A stretch of 64,000 nucleotides of DNA from Pontibacter ruber (GTDB lineage: Bacteria > Bacteroidota > Bacteroidia > Cytophagales > Hymenobacteraceae): contig NZ_JALPRR010000003.1 of assembly GCF_023630205.1 (NCBI RefSeq), forward strand, positions 248,001 through 312,000. Reading direction: 5' to 3'. Below, one piece after another: positions 56,166 to 64,000 of the stretch (its first letter is position 1; every line of letters begins with the position of its first letter). The notes beneath the pieces are model-generated. The model saw only the letters and a program-made list of their open reading frames with translations, was not told where the DNA came from and ran no database searches. Made by a program: the position numbers and the translations under genes.

Positions 56166-56579
56166 ATGGAAAAAACTAAAAGAAAATACCGGGAAGGAGA
56201 CGACTCCAAAAACCCGCTGGAGTGGACGGTGTTTGCGGTGAGCCTGCTGCTGATCGTGTCCATACTTGGCTACCTGGGGCATCAGGCATATACCTATGTG
56301 CCAACCTCCCCGGATATACAGGTAAAGTACCGTCCTGATCCTTCGGTACAGGCGCCTTATCGCTATCACGTCTCCATCATTAATCTGGGCAACCAGACAG
56401 CAGAAGAAGTGCTGGTAGAACTTGCGCTAAAGCGAGGCAGCGATGAGCTGGAAACAGCCGAGCTGCAGATTCCCTTTGCTCCAAAAGAATCGGAGCGGGA
56501 AGGTTGGGTGACGTTTAAGACAAACCCGGCCACTGCCGATACGGTAGCAGCCCGTGTCATGAGTTATAAAAAACCTTAA
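56166..56579 (+). CDS. TIGR02588 family membrane-anchored protein
   Basis: A 137-residue protein with one N-terminal transmembrane segment (about 19-41, preceded by NPLEWTVFAVSLLL). An extracytoplasmic beta-sandwich-like domain follows (VKYRPDP...YHVSIINLGNQTAEEVLVELAL...REGWVTFKTNP). This is the TIGR02588 pattern. Function unknown. It sits directly between TIGR02587 and cyanophycinase and is nearly certainly co-transcribed with both. Confidence 0.88.
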   Translation: MEKTKRKYREGDDSKNPLEWTVFAVSLLLIVSILGYLGHQAYTYVPTSPDIQVKYRPDPSVQAPYRYHVSIINLGNQTAEEVLVELALKRGSDELETAELQIPFAPKESEREGWVTFKTNPATADTVAARVMSYKKP

Positions 56580-56604
56580 AGCTGTTTTGTATAAAACTTC
56601 CGTT

Positions 56605-57573
56605 ATGGCAAATAAGAAAGAAAAAGAAGATCAAAACCAAAATCCACTGCCCCTTACCGATTCAACTGTGAAGGATGAAAAGGCCTTTGTCAGGGGCAGG
56701 CAGAGTATGAAAAGCGGCAACGGAATGCCGGTGCCGAAGGGAAAGCTATTGGCCATAGGAGGGAAGGAAAGCAAGAGCTCCCAGGAAGAAACCGATATAC
56801 AGAGACAAAACGAAGACTTTGTGCCCGAGCAGATCCTCCAGCGTTTCGTGGATGAGTTGAAGGGCTCTAACCCATTGATCGCTGTAATCCCAACGGCATC
56901 TACGCAGCCGGAAGCGGCTGCCAAGGATTACTTAAAGGTGTTCGGCAACCTGAAACAGAAAAACATAGAGGTGCTGGACATCAGAACCAGAAAAGATGCC
57001 TTTGACCCCGAATACTTAAAAATTATGGAGAAAGCAGCAGGCATCATTTTTACCGGTGGTGACCAGTTGCGCCTGACGGCCATATTTGGCGGAACCCCGC
57101 TGCTGCAGCTGATGAAGCAGCGTTATACATTTGATGACATCATCATTGCCGGCACAAGTGCCGGTGCTGCAGCTCTTTCCACGCCCATGATCTACGAAGG
57201 CGAGACGCAAGGAGGCATGCTCAAAGGTGATGTGCGCATTACCACAGGCTTGGAGTTCCTGAAGAACGTAGCCATCGACACGCACTTTATTGCCCGCGGG
57301 CGCATTGTACGCATGGCGCAGGCTATTGCCACCAACCCCGGCTGTATCGGTATCGGATTAGAAGAAGACACGGCTATACTTGTTACAGAGGGCAGGCACG
57401 TGGAAGTTGTAGGAAACGGTCTGGTTACAGTGGTGGACGGCACGGGTATATCCAAGACCACGATTCATGAGATCAAGACAGGGCAGCCGTTCACCGTCTG
57501 CGACTTACGGGTTCACCTCACCGCCGACAAAGAAACCTTTGATATTCCGATATACGAACAGCTGCACGTATAA
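56605..57573 (+). CDS. Cyanophycinase-like S51 peptidase
   Basis: Cyanophycinases cut cyanophycin (multi-Arg-poly-Asp) to beta-Asp-Arg dipeptides. I choose the ATG at 56605 (MANKKEKED); a TTG 18 bp upstream is less likely. The 322-residue protein has a charged low-complexity N-terminal extension (about 1-45) with no signal peptide. The peptidase core then carries IIFTGGDQLRLT, the nucleophile Ser in AGTSAGAAALS and THFIARGRIVRM; a C-terminal domain follows. No cyanophycin synthetase is in the window. It ends at a hairpin shared with the convergent Nudix gene. Confidence 0.88.
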   Translation: MANKKEKEDQNQNPLPLTDSTVKDEKAFVRGRQSMKSGNGMPVPKGKLLAIGGKESKSSQEETDIQRQNEDFVPEQILQRFVDELKGSNPLIAVIPTASTQPEAAAKDYLKVFGNLKQKNIEVLDIRTRKDAFDPEYLKIMEKAAGIIFTGGDQLRLTAIFGGTPLLQLMKQRYTFDDIIIAGTSAGAAALSTPMIYEGETQGGMLKGDVRITTGLEFLKNVAIDTHFIARGRIVRMAQAIATNPGCIGIGLEEDTAILVTEGRHVEVVGNGLVTVVDGTGISKTTIHEIKTGQPFTVCDLRVHLTADKETFDIPIYEQLHV

Positions 57574-57586
57574 TCATACTATAAGA

Positions 57587-57618
57587 ACTGAAGCAACACC
57601 CTAAAGTGTTGCTTCAGT
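57587..57618. terminator. Hairpin between the cyanophycinase and Nudix genes
   Basis: 13-bp perfect arms, ACTGAAGCAACAC / GTGTTGCTTCAGT, with a 6-nt loop and a weak T run in the plus direction. The Nudix stop codon lies in the loop. Confidence 0.75.
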
Positions 57619-58143
57619 GTCTTTTGGGGGCTGGTTCAACTTCTTGGATAGCCAGTGTACGGCTATGATGGTCTTGGCATCCAGCAGTTCTTTCTGCAGC
57701 AGTTCTTCCTGCGTCAGGTAAACTATCTTCACATTTTCGTTTTCTTCGTCCAGGCCGCCACCCTTTCCTTTTTGCCTGCTCACTTCGGCATAGTACATGT
57801 ATATTTTCTCGGTGCAGGCGCCCGGCGAAGTATAAATGTCCCGGATGTGCTGCAGGCTGTCCACGGTATAACCTGTTTCCTCTTCAATTTCTTTGCGGAT
57901 GGTTTTCTCCGGGTCGTTATCTTCCAGCACCCCGGCTACTACTTCCAGTAGCTCCTGCCGGGCGGGGTAACGGTACTGCTTCACCAGTATGTATTTTTCT
58001 TTCTGCGTGTCGTAAACCAGGGCGGCAGCACCATCGCCGCTCTCGAACTGCTCCCGCTCAAAGATTTCCCCGTTCTCTTCCACCACCAGTTTCCGTAAAG
58101 TATAAAACCCGTCGTAGATCGTTTTTATTTTCTTTATTGTCAT
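57601..58143 (-). CDS. Nudix hydrolase (ADP-sugar/GDP-mannose pyrophosphatase type)
   Basis: A 180-residue Nudix enzyme. I take the ATG at 58143 (MTIKKIKTIYDG); the open frame continues upstream but into unrelated sequence. Conserved features are FESGDGAAALVYD, VKQYRYPARQELLEVVAG, then a Nudix box GVLEDND...IRKEIEEETGY. This box appears one residue short in its variable loop, while the REUxEExGU helix is kept. IYTSPGACTEKIYMY after the box fits ADP-ribose or GDP-mannose pyrophosphatases. It is convergent with cyanophycinase. Confidence 0.87.
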   Translation of the reverse strand: MTIKKIKTIYDGFYTLRKLVVEENGEIFEREQFESGDGAAALVYDTQKEKYILVKQYRYPARQELLEVVAGVLEDNDPEKTIRKEIEEETGYTVDSLQHIRDIYTSPGACTEKIYMYYAEVSRQKGKGGGLDEENENVKIVYLTQEELLQKELLDAKTIIAVHWLSKKLNQPPKDTEATL

Positions 58144-58262
58144 AAGCTGCTCTGATCTTAACCTAACACCTGTACGTCGGAGAGAAGAAGAGGGGTAAGT
58201 ATACCTGCGCTTATGCAGCAAAACACAAGGCAGCGCGTATATTTTAGCCTAAATCCCGATGT

Positions 58263-58646
58263 ATGATAAGAGTAACGTTTGTAGCCATTCTGCAGGGCAT
58301 TTACTGGGCTGTTACCGGCATCTGGCCTCTGTTGCACATGCCAAGCTTTCTGTGGGTGACAGGCCCCAAAAACGACCTGTGGCTGGTGCGAACGGTAGCA
58401 GTACTGATACTGGCAATCGGGCTTATACTTCTGGCTGCAGGCTTCAGAAAACGGGTAACCGAGGAGATAAAATGGCTGGGTATACTTAGCGCAGCCGGCC
58501 TGATCCTGATCGATGTATACTACAGCCTGGCTGACGTGATTTCCAACATCTACCTACTCGATGCAGTGGGAGAGTTTATCCTGATTGTGCTCTGGCTGCT
58601 GGCCGGCCGCAAAGGCATGGCAATCGTAAAAGAAGCTGAACATTAA
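58263..58646 (+). CDS. Small four-helix membrane protein
   Basis: A 127-residue hydrophobic protein with four predicted transmembrane segments (about 3-22, 42-62, 70-88, 95-113) and short charged loops. No named domain is recognised. A GTG-free ATG start and its 16-bp spacing to the next gene suggest co-transcription with the guanidino-modifying enzyme. Function unknown. Confidence 0.7.
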   Translation: MIRVTFVAILQGIYWAVTGIWPLLHMPSFLWVTGPKNDLWLVRTVAVLILAIGLILLAAGFRKRVTEEIKWLGILSAAGLILIDVYYSLADVISNIYLLDAVGEFILIVLWLLAGRKGMAIVKEAEH

Positions 58647-58662
58647 CCAGTAGGAGTGAAGT

Positions 58663-59985
58663 ATGGAAGAAAATCTGCCCCTCAGAAAACGACATTACCG
58701 GGTTGTTGACGAGCTCATAAACGAGGCACAGCAACAAATACCTGAAGCTGGTATGCGCAGGCGTGCCATCGCCATGAGCTTCCTGCACGAGTACAAATCC
58801 CACCCGGTGCAGCCGAGCTTAGTGCCCAGTGCCGACGGTACCCTGGAGGGCATCCTGTTCTCGTTGCCAGCCTATGCCATGGAGGGTGAAGATAATCCGC
58901 TCTGGAAAGTATACCAGGACCTGCTGCTGAAGCTGCCTTCGCACACCCAGCTGTATATGCTTGTGCACGAACCGGTAGCCGATAAGCTGGAGCAATGGCT
59001 TCAGGAAAATAAGCTTATAGATCGCGCCCACTTGCACCGGGTTCCTACTGTTTACAACATGTTCATATGGGCAGAAGACAGCTTTGAGGTGGTGCAGGAC
59101 AAGGCCAATGGAAAACGTTACATGGTGCAGCCGCACTCCCATCGCCGCATTTTTGATGATTACATAAGCCGCCTTACTGCCAGGGCATTTGAGCTGGAAC
59201 GTCTGAAGGTGCCCTTGTATTATGAAGGGGGCAATATCCTGATCGGCGATGATTTTTTCCTGATGGGAGCCGACTACGCTGTCGATACGCTTCTGGACCT
59301 GAACGGTGTGCAGGGTTCGCTCCTCGAAACATCTGCTCTCGATGCCCTTACCAGGCTGTACAAAAAGTACCTGGACAAGGACCGCAAGCTATACTTTATC
59401 GGGAGTTCGCTGATCATCCCAAGTGAAAGGAACCGCACATTTACCCATGACGGGCAGGAGTGGACCGAAACCATTTATACCAAGAACGGCGAAGGCACGG
59501 TGCAGCCGATGTTTCACATTGATAAGTTTATTACCCTGGCCGGAAGAAACAAGGCAGGTAAATACCAGGTGCTGGTAGGAGACACCCGCATGGCCGATGA
59601 ACTATTAGGCACCAGCACCGCACGCTTAAGTATGTACGATGTGTTTGACGACATTGCCGAGCTGCTCTCCGGGTTAGGCTTTGAAGTGTATCGTAATCCT
59701 TTGCCGATAACCTATGTTGATGATGAAGAGGAGCGCGTACGGAAATGGTATTTTGCCACTTCCAACAATGCCGTGGTAGAGATCCGGAACAAGCAGGAAA
59801 AAACAGTATGGCTGCCCACCTACGGGCACGGCGACTGGGAAGACCTTAAGAAGACTGACGACGAAAATAAGCGCATCTGGGAAGAGCTGGGTTTTAAAGT
59901 GGTGCAACTGGAGGACTTCCATCCCTTTGTAGAAAACTCGGGAGCACTGCATTGCATTAAAAAATACCTGAAAAGAGGGCATTAG
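58663..59985 (+). CDS. Guanidino-group modifying enzyme superfamily protein (deiminase-like)
   Basis: A 440-residue protein with the active-site pattern of agmatine/peptidylarginine deiminases and amidinotransferases. Motifs: FIWAEDSFEV (substrate-guanidine Asp/Glu), LYYEGGNILIGDDF (EGGN loop), PMFHIDKFITL (catalytic HxD) and NSGALHCIKKYL with candidate nucleophile Cys431. The N-terminal 60 residues are not part of the usual fold. The exact substrate (agmatine, arginine or peptidyl-arginine) cannot be told. Proximity to cyanophycinase, whose products contain arginine, makes an arginine-derived substrate attractive. It is unlike standard agmatine deiminase in length and spacing. Confidence 0.72.
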   Translation: MEENLPLRKRHYRVVDELINEAQQQIPEAGMRRRAIAMSFLHEYKSHPVQPSLVPSADGTLEGILFSLPAYAMEGEDNPLWKVYQDLLLKLPSHTQLYMLVHEPVADKLEQWLQENKLIDRAHLHRVPTVYNMFIWAEDSFEVVQDKANGKRYMVQPHSHRRIFDDYISRLTARAFELERLKVPLYYEGGNILIGDDFFLMGADYAVDTLLDLNGVQGSLLETSALDALTRLYKKYLDKDRKLYFIGSSLIIPSERNRTFTHDGQEWTETIYTKNGEGTVQPMFHIDKFITLAGRNKAGKYQVLVGDTRMADELLGTSTARLSMYDVFDDIAELLSGLGFEVYRNPLPITYVDDEEERVRKWYFATSNNAVVEIRNKQEKTVWLPTYGHGDWEDLKKTDDENKRIWEELGFKVVQLEDFHPFVENSGALHCIKKYLKRGH

Positions 59986-60000
59986 ATTTAAAGTGAGTAT

Positions 60001-60534
60001 CTATACTTTGTGTTTGTACACCACCATAAAATAAGGCGGGAACGACAAAAAAGTATAGGGTTTGAGCTGCGGCAGGTGCTTTTTAAACAGAGGCATCAGC
60101 CACGCCGCACTAAAAATAATGATCAGCTTTCCGTCCGGCTTCAGCCATGTTTTGATTTTCTGCAGAAAGGGCCCGATCATTTCTTTCTTATAAAAAGAAA
60201 GCGGAATGGAGCTAATAAAATAATCTACTTTGGCTGCCGGGGGTATATGCTTCTCAAACTCAAAGGCGCTTCCGTTTACAACTGTCAGGGCATGTAAATG
60301 CTTTCTCAGGTACTGGCAGGCTTCCTCGTCAATCTCGAAGGCGTAATACGAGAGGTTTTGCTTTCCTTTGGCTTTGTGCAGCAGGGGCTTTGTGATCTCT
60401 CCACGGCCCGCCCCGATCTCGATGATGGTGGTAGTATCTGCGGTAAAAGTTACTTCTCCCACAATTTTCCGGATCACCTTCTGGGGAGTCTCTCTGATGG
60501 CACCGGTCGTGAATAGGTTTGGGAGATAGCTCAT
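60001..60534 (-). CDS. Class I SAM-dependent methyltransferase (phospholipid N-methyltransferase/rRNA dimethylase-like)
   Basis: A 177-residue Rossmann methyltransferase. Motif I is TTIIEIGAGRGEITKPL at about 36-52, the acidic residue of strand 2 is in AFEIDEEACQYLR, and motif IV is YFISSIPLSFYKKE. The last resembles the NxPY/SLPL positions of KsgA-like and phospholipid N-methyltransferases. There is no signal peptide. The size fits the Bacteroidota phospholipid N-methyltransferase-like family. It is convergent with the deiminase-like gene and stands alone. Confidence 0.82.
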   Translation of the reverse strand: MSYLPNLFTTGAIRETPQKVIRKIVGEVTFTADTTTIIEIGAGRGEITKPLLHKAKGKQNLSYYAFEIDEEACQYLRKHLHALTVVNGSAFEFEKHIPPAAKVDYFISSIPLSFYKKEMIGPFLQKIKTWLKPDGKLIIIFSAAWLMPLFKKHLPQLKPYTFLSFPPYFMVVYKHKV

Positions 60535-60844
60535 TTACTGGTCCTGTCTGAAAGTATGTAACATCTGTTAACAGCAGCTCGTCGTTGCCTGCGCCTGATG
60601 CAGTGCTGGCAAGCCTTGTTACCAGGGAAGCATAGCTTTGTATACACCAATCCGGAAAAGTGGTTGCTGCAGCAGGTATTATTTGAGCTTGCCTGCAACT
60701 GCAACACCAGCTTATACTTTCTTTTTGAGCTAAACAGCGGCACAGGCTTTGTTTATACTTTGAACCATTTTCTGTAAACTGTTGCTTAATAGGTAGATAC
60801 CTGATCAGATTACCTGAATTATTCTATTCTCATTCACCCAAATT
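60535..60844. other. Intergenic region
   Basis: About 310 bp. It contains two AAGTATA words in the TATACTTT form (about 60715 and 60752). I see no gene with convincing composition and no clear -33/-7 promoter. Confidence 0.5.
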
Positions 60845-61450
60845 ATGCTGCACCACCTCCTGTTTATAGTACTGATGCTTTTCTCCGCGCCCGTTTCTGC
60901 TACCGAAGCCAGGTGGCAGCTGGTAAAGGAGAAAGACGGTATACTTGTGTATACTTCTGACTCTGAATCTTCGGCACTGAAGTCCATTAAAGTTACTGCT
61001 GTTATGGAAGGTACACCTGAAAAGCTGTGGGCCGTTGTGCAGGACGTAAACACCCAGAAGGAGTGGGTGTATGCCACAAAAAGCTCAAAACTGCTGAAGC
61101 GAACAAGCCCGGGCGAGTTGCTGTATTATGTTGAGACAGAAGTCCCCTGGCCTGTCAGCAACCGCGACATCCCGATCCGGATGAAGATGACGCAGAACAA
61201 GGCCGATCAAACGCTTGTCATTAATACAGTGGGTTTGCCTAAGGCCGTACCAGTTAACGATGGCAAGGTGCGTGTGCCGCATCTGGTGGCACGCTGGGAG
61301 GTAAAGTCCGTGGGTAAAGACAAGATCAAAGTTGATTACTTTCTCGACCTCAACCCTGGAGGCGCTATACCTGCCTGGATCGCCAACCTGTTTGTAACCA
61401 AAGGTCCTTTCGAGACTTTCACTAATTTGAGAGAGCTGCTGAAAAAGTAA
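60845..61450 (+). CDS. START-domain lipid-binding protein
   Basis: A 201-residue secreted protein. A signal peptide (MLHHLLFIVLMLFSAPVSA) precedes a START/SRPBCC domain over about 25-200. The START pattern is WQLVKEKDGILVYT, TPEKLWAVVQDVNTQKEWV, then EVPWPVSNRDIPIRMK and LDLNPGGAIPAWIANLF near the end. START proteins bind lipids such as sterols or phospholipids in a hydrophobic pocket; the ligand is unknown here. It is convergent with crcB across a short spacer. Confidence 0.9.
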   Translation: MLHHLLFIVLMLFSAPVSATEARWQLVKEKDGILVYTSDSESSALKSIKVTAVMEGTPEKLWAVVQDVNTQKEWVYATKSSKLLKRTSPGELLYYVETEVPWPVSNRDIPIRMKMTQNKADQTLVINTVGLPKAVPVNDGKVRVPHLVARWEVKSVGKDKIKVDYFLDLNPGGAIPAWIANLFVTKGPFETFTNLRELLKK

Positions 61451-61453
61451 CGC

Positions 61454-61473
61454 AAGTATAAACTGCTATACTT
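61454..61473. repeat. AAGTATA / TATACTT hairpin between convergent genes
   Basis: AAGTATA, six bases AACTGC, then TATACTT: an exact 7-bp inverted pair of the window-wide word. It is nested inside longer arms (AAAGTAAC at about 61444 and GTTACTTT at about 61483), so it may serve as the shared terminator. Confidence 0.7.
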
Positions 61474-61483
61474 TAAGCCCCTG

Positions 61484-61855
61484 TTACTTTGCCAAAAACA
61501 GCCCGAGCCAGATGGCCAGTAATCCTGCCACTATACTTGTTGCCATGTATACAATGGCTGTGAGCGTATGGCCGGTCTGCAGCAGGTTCAGGTTTTCGGA
61601 AGAGAAGGTAGAAAAGGTGGTATAGCCACCGCAGAAACCAGTAACGAGCAGCAACCGCAGGTTTTGGTTTAGCTGGCTGCTATGCCAGAACAACCCGATA
61701 AAAATCCCGATCAGGAAACAGCCCACCACATTGGCGATAAACGTAGCCAGCGGAAACGTAGCCGCATAATATTTAGCAGTCAGTACGGCAGTGAGGAAGC
61801 GCAGCATGCTTCCGGCAGCCCCACCGAGACCTACAAGTATAAGTTGTTTAAGCAT
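61484..61855 (-). CDS. crcB: Fluoride exporter CrcB/Fluc
   Basis: A 123-residue four-helix fluoride channel that lowers cytosolic fluoride as a dual-topology dimer. Family motifs are LVGLGGAAGSMLRFL at the start, FPLATFIANVVGCFLIGIF and TGFCGGYTTFSTFSSEN with the conserved GxxTTFST. I looked upstream (61856-61930) for a fluoride riboswitch pattern and did not find a convincing one. It is convergent with the START gene and monocistronic. Confidence 0.93.
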   Translation of the reverse strand: MLKQLILVGLGGAAGSMLRFLTAVLTAKYYAATFPLATFIANVVGCFLIGIFIGLFWHSSQLNQNLRLLLVTGFCGGYTTFSTFSSENLNLLQTGHTLTAIVYMATSIVAGLLAIWLGLFLAK

Positions 61856-62081
61856 GAAGAGGGTGTAGCAGTTGCCGTTGTTTATCTAATTAGTTACAGG
61901 GTAGTGGAGATCGTGTTTTTCCAGTAATTTCATCAGCCACTGATCTGTTGCAAAAGTAAAGCAGATCGTGTAAATACCCACCAATTCAGGAAGATTTGAC
62001 TGGCTGCGAGTGGCTATGCGGTTATAGTTGTGTATCCGAGTAGTGTTGTAAAAGTAAAACCAGGAGGTTTCCCTTTCCTGG

Positions 62082-62330
62082 TTACTCCGATAAATCTTCC
62101 AGATCGATCTGGTCCAGGTAAGGCTCCAGGAGCGATCTGCTTGTGAACCCATGGACCAAGGCAATCTGGTTGTCTTCCGGCGAGTACCATACTTCTGCAA
62201 AGAACCTGCCCATGTGGTAGAGGGCAACACTGCAACCCATTTCTTCACGTATGGCCAGGTAACGCCCATGCTCCCAGACCAGCTCCGCTCGCTCTTCCCT
62301 TGGCAGACAGTTGAATGCATAGAAATCCAT
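62082..62330 (-). CDS. Small hypothetical protein
   Basis: An 82-residue soluble protein: MDFYAFNCLPREERAELVWEH, then VALYHMGRFFAEVWYSPED, then a C-terminal acidic end (DLEDLSE). It looks like a genuine small coding region because of regular composition and conserved-looking hydrophobic spacing. An overlapping longer frame on the same strand is Trp/Ser/Thr-rich and looks like a shadow. No known domain; function unknown. Confidence 0.6.
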   Translation of the reverse strand: MDFYAFNCLPREERAELVWEHGRYLAIREEMGCSVALYHMGRFFAEVWYSPEDNQIALVHGFTSRSLLEPYLDQIDLEDLSE

Positions 62331-62489
62331 AGTTCATGCATTGTTTTCCTGAATAATACGGCTCCGCCTCGACAATAGCTTTTGTATAGGGGCAATCGGT
62401 GTTATAAAATTTTGGATTCAGAGCGATCAGCAGATGGTTCAGGCTTGCAAGTTTATCGTTCATGCCAAATTTTACTGCCTACCCCACGG

Positions 62490-63785
62490 TTAGTTATCTA
62501 CCTCTTTCAAGGCAGCCCGTGTGTCCTGCGGGTCGCGCTTTTCATACTTCACCTGAAAGGCTGACAAATTGGGTTTATACTTGCGCTCCCGTGCCAGCTC
62601 GTGCTGGTAAATGATCTGTCCCAGGTTATAGAGGAAGGGATAGCCGATGGTGTCGTAGTCATACTTGCCGTCGTTGATCACGCCGTCGCTGTTTACATAC
62701 ACTGTGGCTGCCAGCATGTACTCCACCTGGTTTTCAAAATCAACCACGTACGACACATCCGTCAGGAACCCGTACGACCAGCCTACTTTGTTGAACACCC
62801 GCACCTGCTCAGGCATGTGGTGCGTGCTGTCGCGGAAGAAGAACTTTACGTAGCTGTCGTAAAACTCCGTGGTGTCATACTTAGGGTAGGAGGTTTCAGA
62901 AGGGTACTGCGACAGGTAACGGTACAGGAAATCGTAATCATCCGCAGCCAGGTTGAAGCGTTGCATTTTTGGCACCGACGCCGGAAACATAACCGATTGA
63001 AGCAGCTTCTGGAGGTCCTGCAGCGGCAGCTTGTTGTGCAGCGTGAAGTCGTAAGGGCCATTTACCAGGCTGTCGCGGCTGTCGAAGTGTGCAATTCCCA
63101 GTTTGATCTGTTCGCTGAAATCAATCGGGTCGGGGTTGTACAAAGGCGGCTGGCTATACCTGGTGGTGCCATCGGTATTCAGGAAGCGAATGGCATTGGT
63201 GTGGCGGTTCTGCTCGGTGGTATAGCCAGCAAATTGACGTACAATGCGGGAGCCCTTGTACCCTTTGCGGCGAAGGCTCCGGTTAATTTCCTGCTGCCCT
63301 ACAAACTGGTAGAGGCGGTTGTACGGATCGTTCTCGCTGATGAGCAGGGCGCGTTTGATAAAGTGTGCGATGGAGGGCAGACCGTTGGCTGAAGAAGCGT
63401 CGGCGAGCAGGGGCTTCTGGCCTACGTAACTGCTGTCGAAAACAACCGGCGTGTGCATGTCTATACCTTTGCTGCCAAGGGTGTTCAGCTTCTCCAACGC
63501 CATAAAAGCCAGGGGCAGCTTTACGGTAGAGGCCGGGTTAAAGTATAGCTTCGGATCGTAGTTGAAGTAATGGTTCTTGAAAGAAGGCTTGTTGTTTTTG
63601 TCCCGGTTGATCTCGGTGTAAATGATCTGCACGCGGTACTGGTCCGGCTTGCTGAGCACTTCGTTCACATTATCGTTACCGGCTTTCGTGAGAATCTCTT
63701 TCAGCGAATTGTCGGTGCTCTTTTGGGCTATAGAAGGCTTGCAGATGCAAAGCAGCAAGGCGGAGAGGAGTAAAAGTCGTGTCAT
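62490..63785 (-). CDS. Class A beta-lactamase-related serine hydrolase
   Basis: A 431-residue secreted penicillin-binding-fold enzyme. I choose the ATG at 63785, since it starts a signal peptide (MTRLLLLSALLLCICKPSIAQ). Active-site motifs are SxxK in STVKLPLAFMALEKL, SDN-like SEN in ALLISENDPYNRLYQF, and KTG-like KVG in VFNKVGWSYGF. It is longer than class A beta-lactamases, with insertions around 190-240 and the C terminus. Proteins of this type may be cell-wall peptidases rather than drug-resistance enzymes. No regulator or partner is adjacent. Confidence 0.85.
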   Translation of the reverse strand: MTRLLLLSALLLCICKPSIAQKSTDNSLKEILTKAGNDNVNEVLSKPDQYRVQIIYTEINRDKNNKPSFKNHYFNYDPKLYFNPASTVKLPLAFMALEKLNTLGSKGIDMHTPVVFDSSYVGQKPLLADASSANGLPSIAHFIKRALLISENDPYNRLYQFVGQQEINRSLRRKGYKGSRIVRQFAGYTTEQNRHTNAIRFLNTDGTTRYSQPPLYNPDPIDFSEQIKLGIAHFDSRDSLVNGPYDFTLHNKLPLQDLQKLLQSVMFPASVPKMQRFNLAADDYDFLYRYLSQYPSETSYPKYDTTEFYDSYVKFFFRDSTHHMPEQVRVFNKVGWSYGFLTDVSYVVDFENQVEYMLAATVYVNSDGVINDGKYDYDTIGYPFLYNLGQIIYQHELARERKYKPNLSAFQVKYEKRDPQDTRAALKEVDN

Positions 63786-63899
63786 GTGATAGAAGAATTT
63801 TTGTATAGATCGACCCACATATAAGCCGTGCAGACAGACTAATTTATTATTAAAAATCAAACTCTGCCGGCATGACTTATATGCACTGACATTTTCTAC

Positions 63900-63998
63900 T
63901 CAAATCTTTGTCTTTAATTCATGTGGTAAAACTATTTCATCATTGATGACTTCAACTAGCTCGAACCTATCATTGTAATACCAAAAAATGTCAGCTGT
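63900..63998 (-). CDS. 3' end of an unidentified gene cut by the window edge
   Basis: On the minus strand a frame enters from the right edge and ends at a TGA (63900-63902). It encodes a terminal peptide such as DIFWYYNDRFELVEV...LPHELKTKI. Its composition looks protein-like, but 32 residues do not allow identification. It is AT-rich. Confidence 0.45.
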   Translation of the reverse strand, partial: TADIFWYYNDRFELVEVINDEIVLPHELKTKI

Positions 63999-64000
63999 GA

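Noticed and set aside
60531..60743. A 70-codon minus-strand frame overlapping the methyltransferase start by ATGA
   Set aside because: The overlap is tempting, but the peptide is Cys/Arg/Ser-rich without conserved character and sits in a spacer with AAGTATA words.
61856..61930. Fluoride riboswitch upstream of crcB
   Set aside because: I could not find the conserved pseudoknot pattern between the crcB start and the next gene.
61886..62395. A 169-codon minus-strand frame
   Set aside because: It overlaps the more plausible 82-residue gene at 62082-62330 in another frame and is rich in Trp, Ser and Thr, as expected from a shadow frame.

Overview
The window looks like a chromosomal stretch of a Bacteroidota species, most likely Cytophagales/Hymenobacteraceae and Pontibacter-like. 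This rests on the family content (DUF5996, TIGR02587/TIGR02588, DUF3536, CarboxypepD_reg-like and PhnD-like proteins), Bacteroidota-type -7 boxes (TAnnTTTG) at two genes, and the general lack of Shine-Dalgarno sequences. Base composition is about 50% GC, with an AT-richer island at about 53-55 kb. I saw no rRNA, tRNA, CRISPR, insertion sequence or prophage genes.

Layout. 1-6.3 kb: NAD-capping/NADH pyrophosphatase NudC (cut by the left edge), a CarboxypepD_reg-like protein, a tight lipoprotein-SCO1-cytochrome c operon, an orphan PhnD-like binding protein, DUF2267, a DUF486 membrane protein and a lipoprotein. 6.6-18.8 kb: gyrB, an alginate-export-type porin, a HAD-like protein, a GNAT, DUF5996, the convergent polyphosphate pair ppk1/ppx, an M23 peptidase, a YkuD-type L,D-transpeptidase and a thioredoxin-like protein.

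18.9-39.9 kb is the centrepiece, an alpha-glucan/trehalose region. On the minus strand is treZ - GH57/DUF3536 - treY - malQ. Divergent on the plus strand is glgE - treS::maltokinase - glgB. A DUF2179 protein and an MscS channel follow, then an OtsA-OtsB fusion. Together these encode TreYZ (glucan to trehalose), TreS (trehalose/maltose), maltokinase plus GlgE plus GlgB (maltose to maltose-1-phosphate to branched glucan) and trehalose-6-phosphate synthesis. In principle this forms a closed trehalose-glucan cycle next to an osmotic channel. The OtsB part of the fusion has Glu in place of the catalytic Asp.

39.9-53 kb: xseAB, a repeat-rich spacer, and a RamB/ScfR-like XRE regulator divergent from the glyoxylate shunt genes aceB-aceA across a palindromic operator candidate. 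Then come a CNNM/CorC-type protein, an aldehyde dehydrogenase, an SDR, and an HMG-CoA lyase - LutA-like pair. 53-64 kb: tandem beta-barrel paralogues, a TIGR02587 - TIGR02588 - cyanophycinase group with a nearby guanidino-group-modifying enzyme, a Nudix hydrolase, a methyltransferase, a START protein, CrcB, a class A-like serine hydrolase, and the end of an unidentified gene at the right edge.

The most unusual signal is not a gene. The word AAGTATA(A/G), on either strand, is strongly over-represented through both coding and non-coding DNA. It recruits otherwise uncommon codons (AGT ATA for Ser-Ile) and appears as inverted pairs in spacers between convergent genes and in terminator loops.
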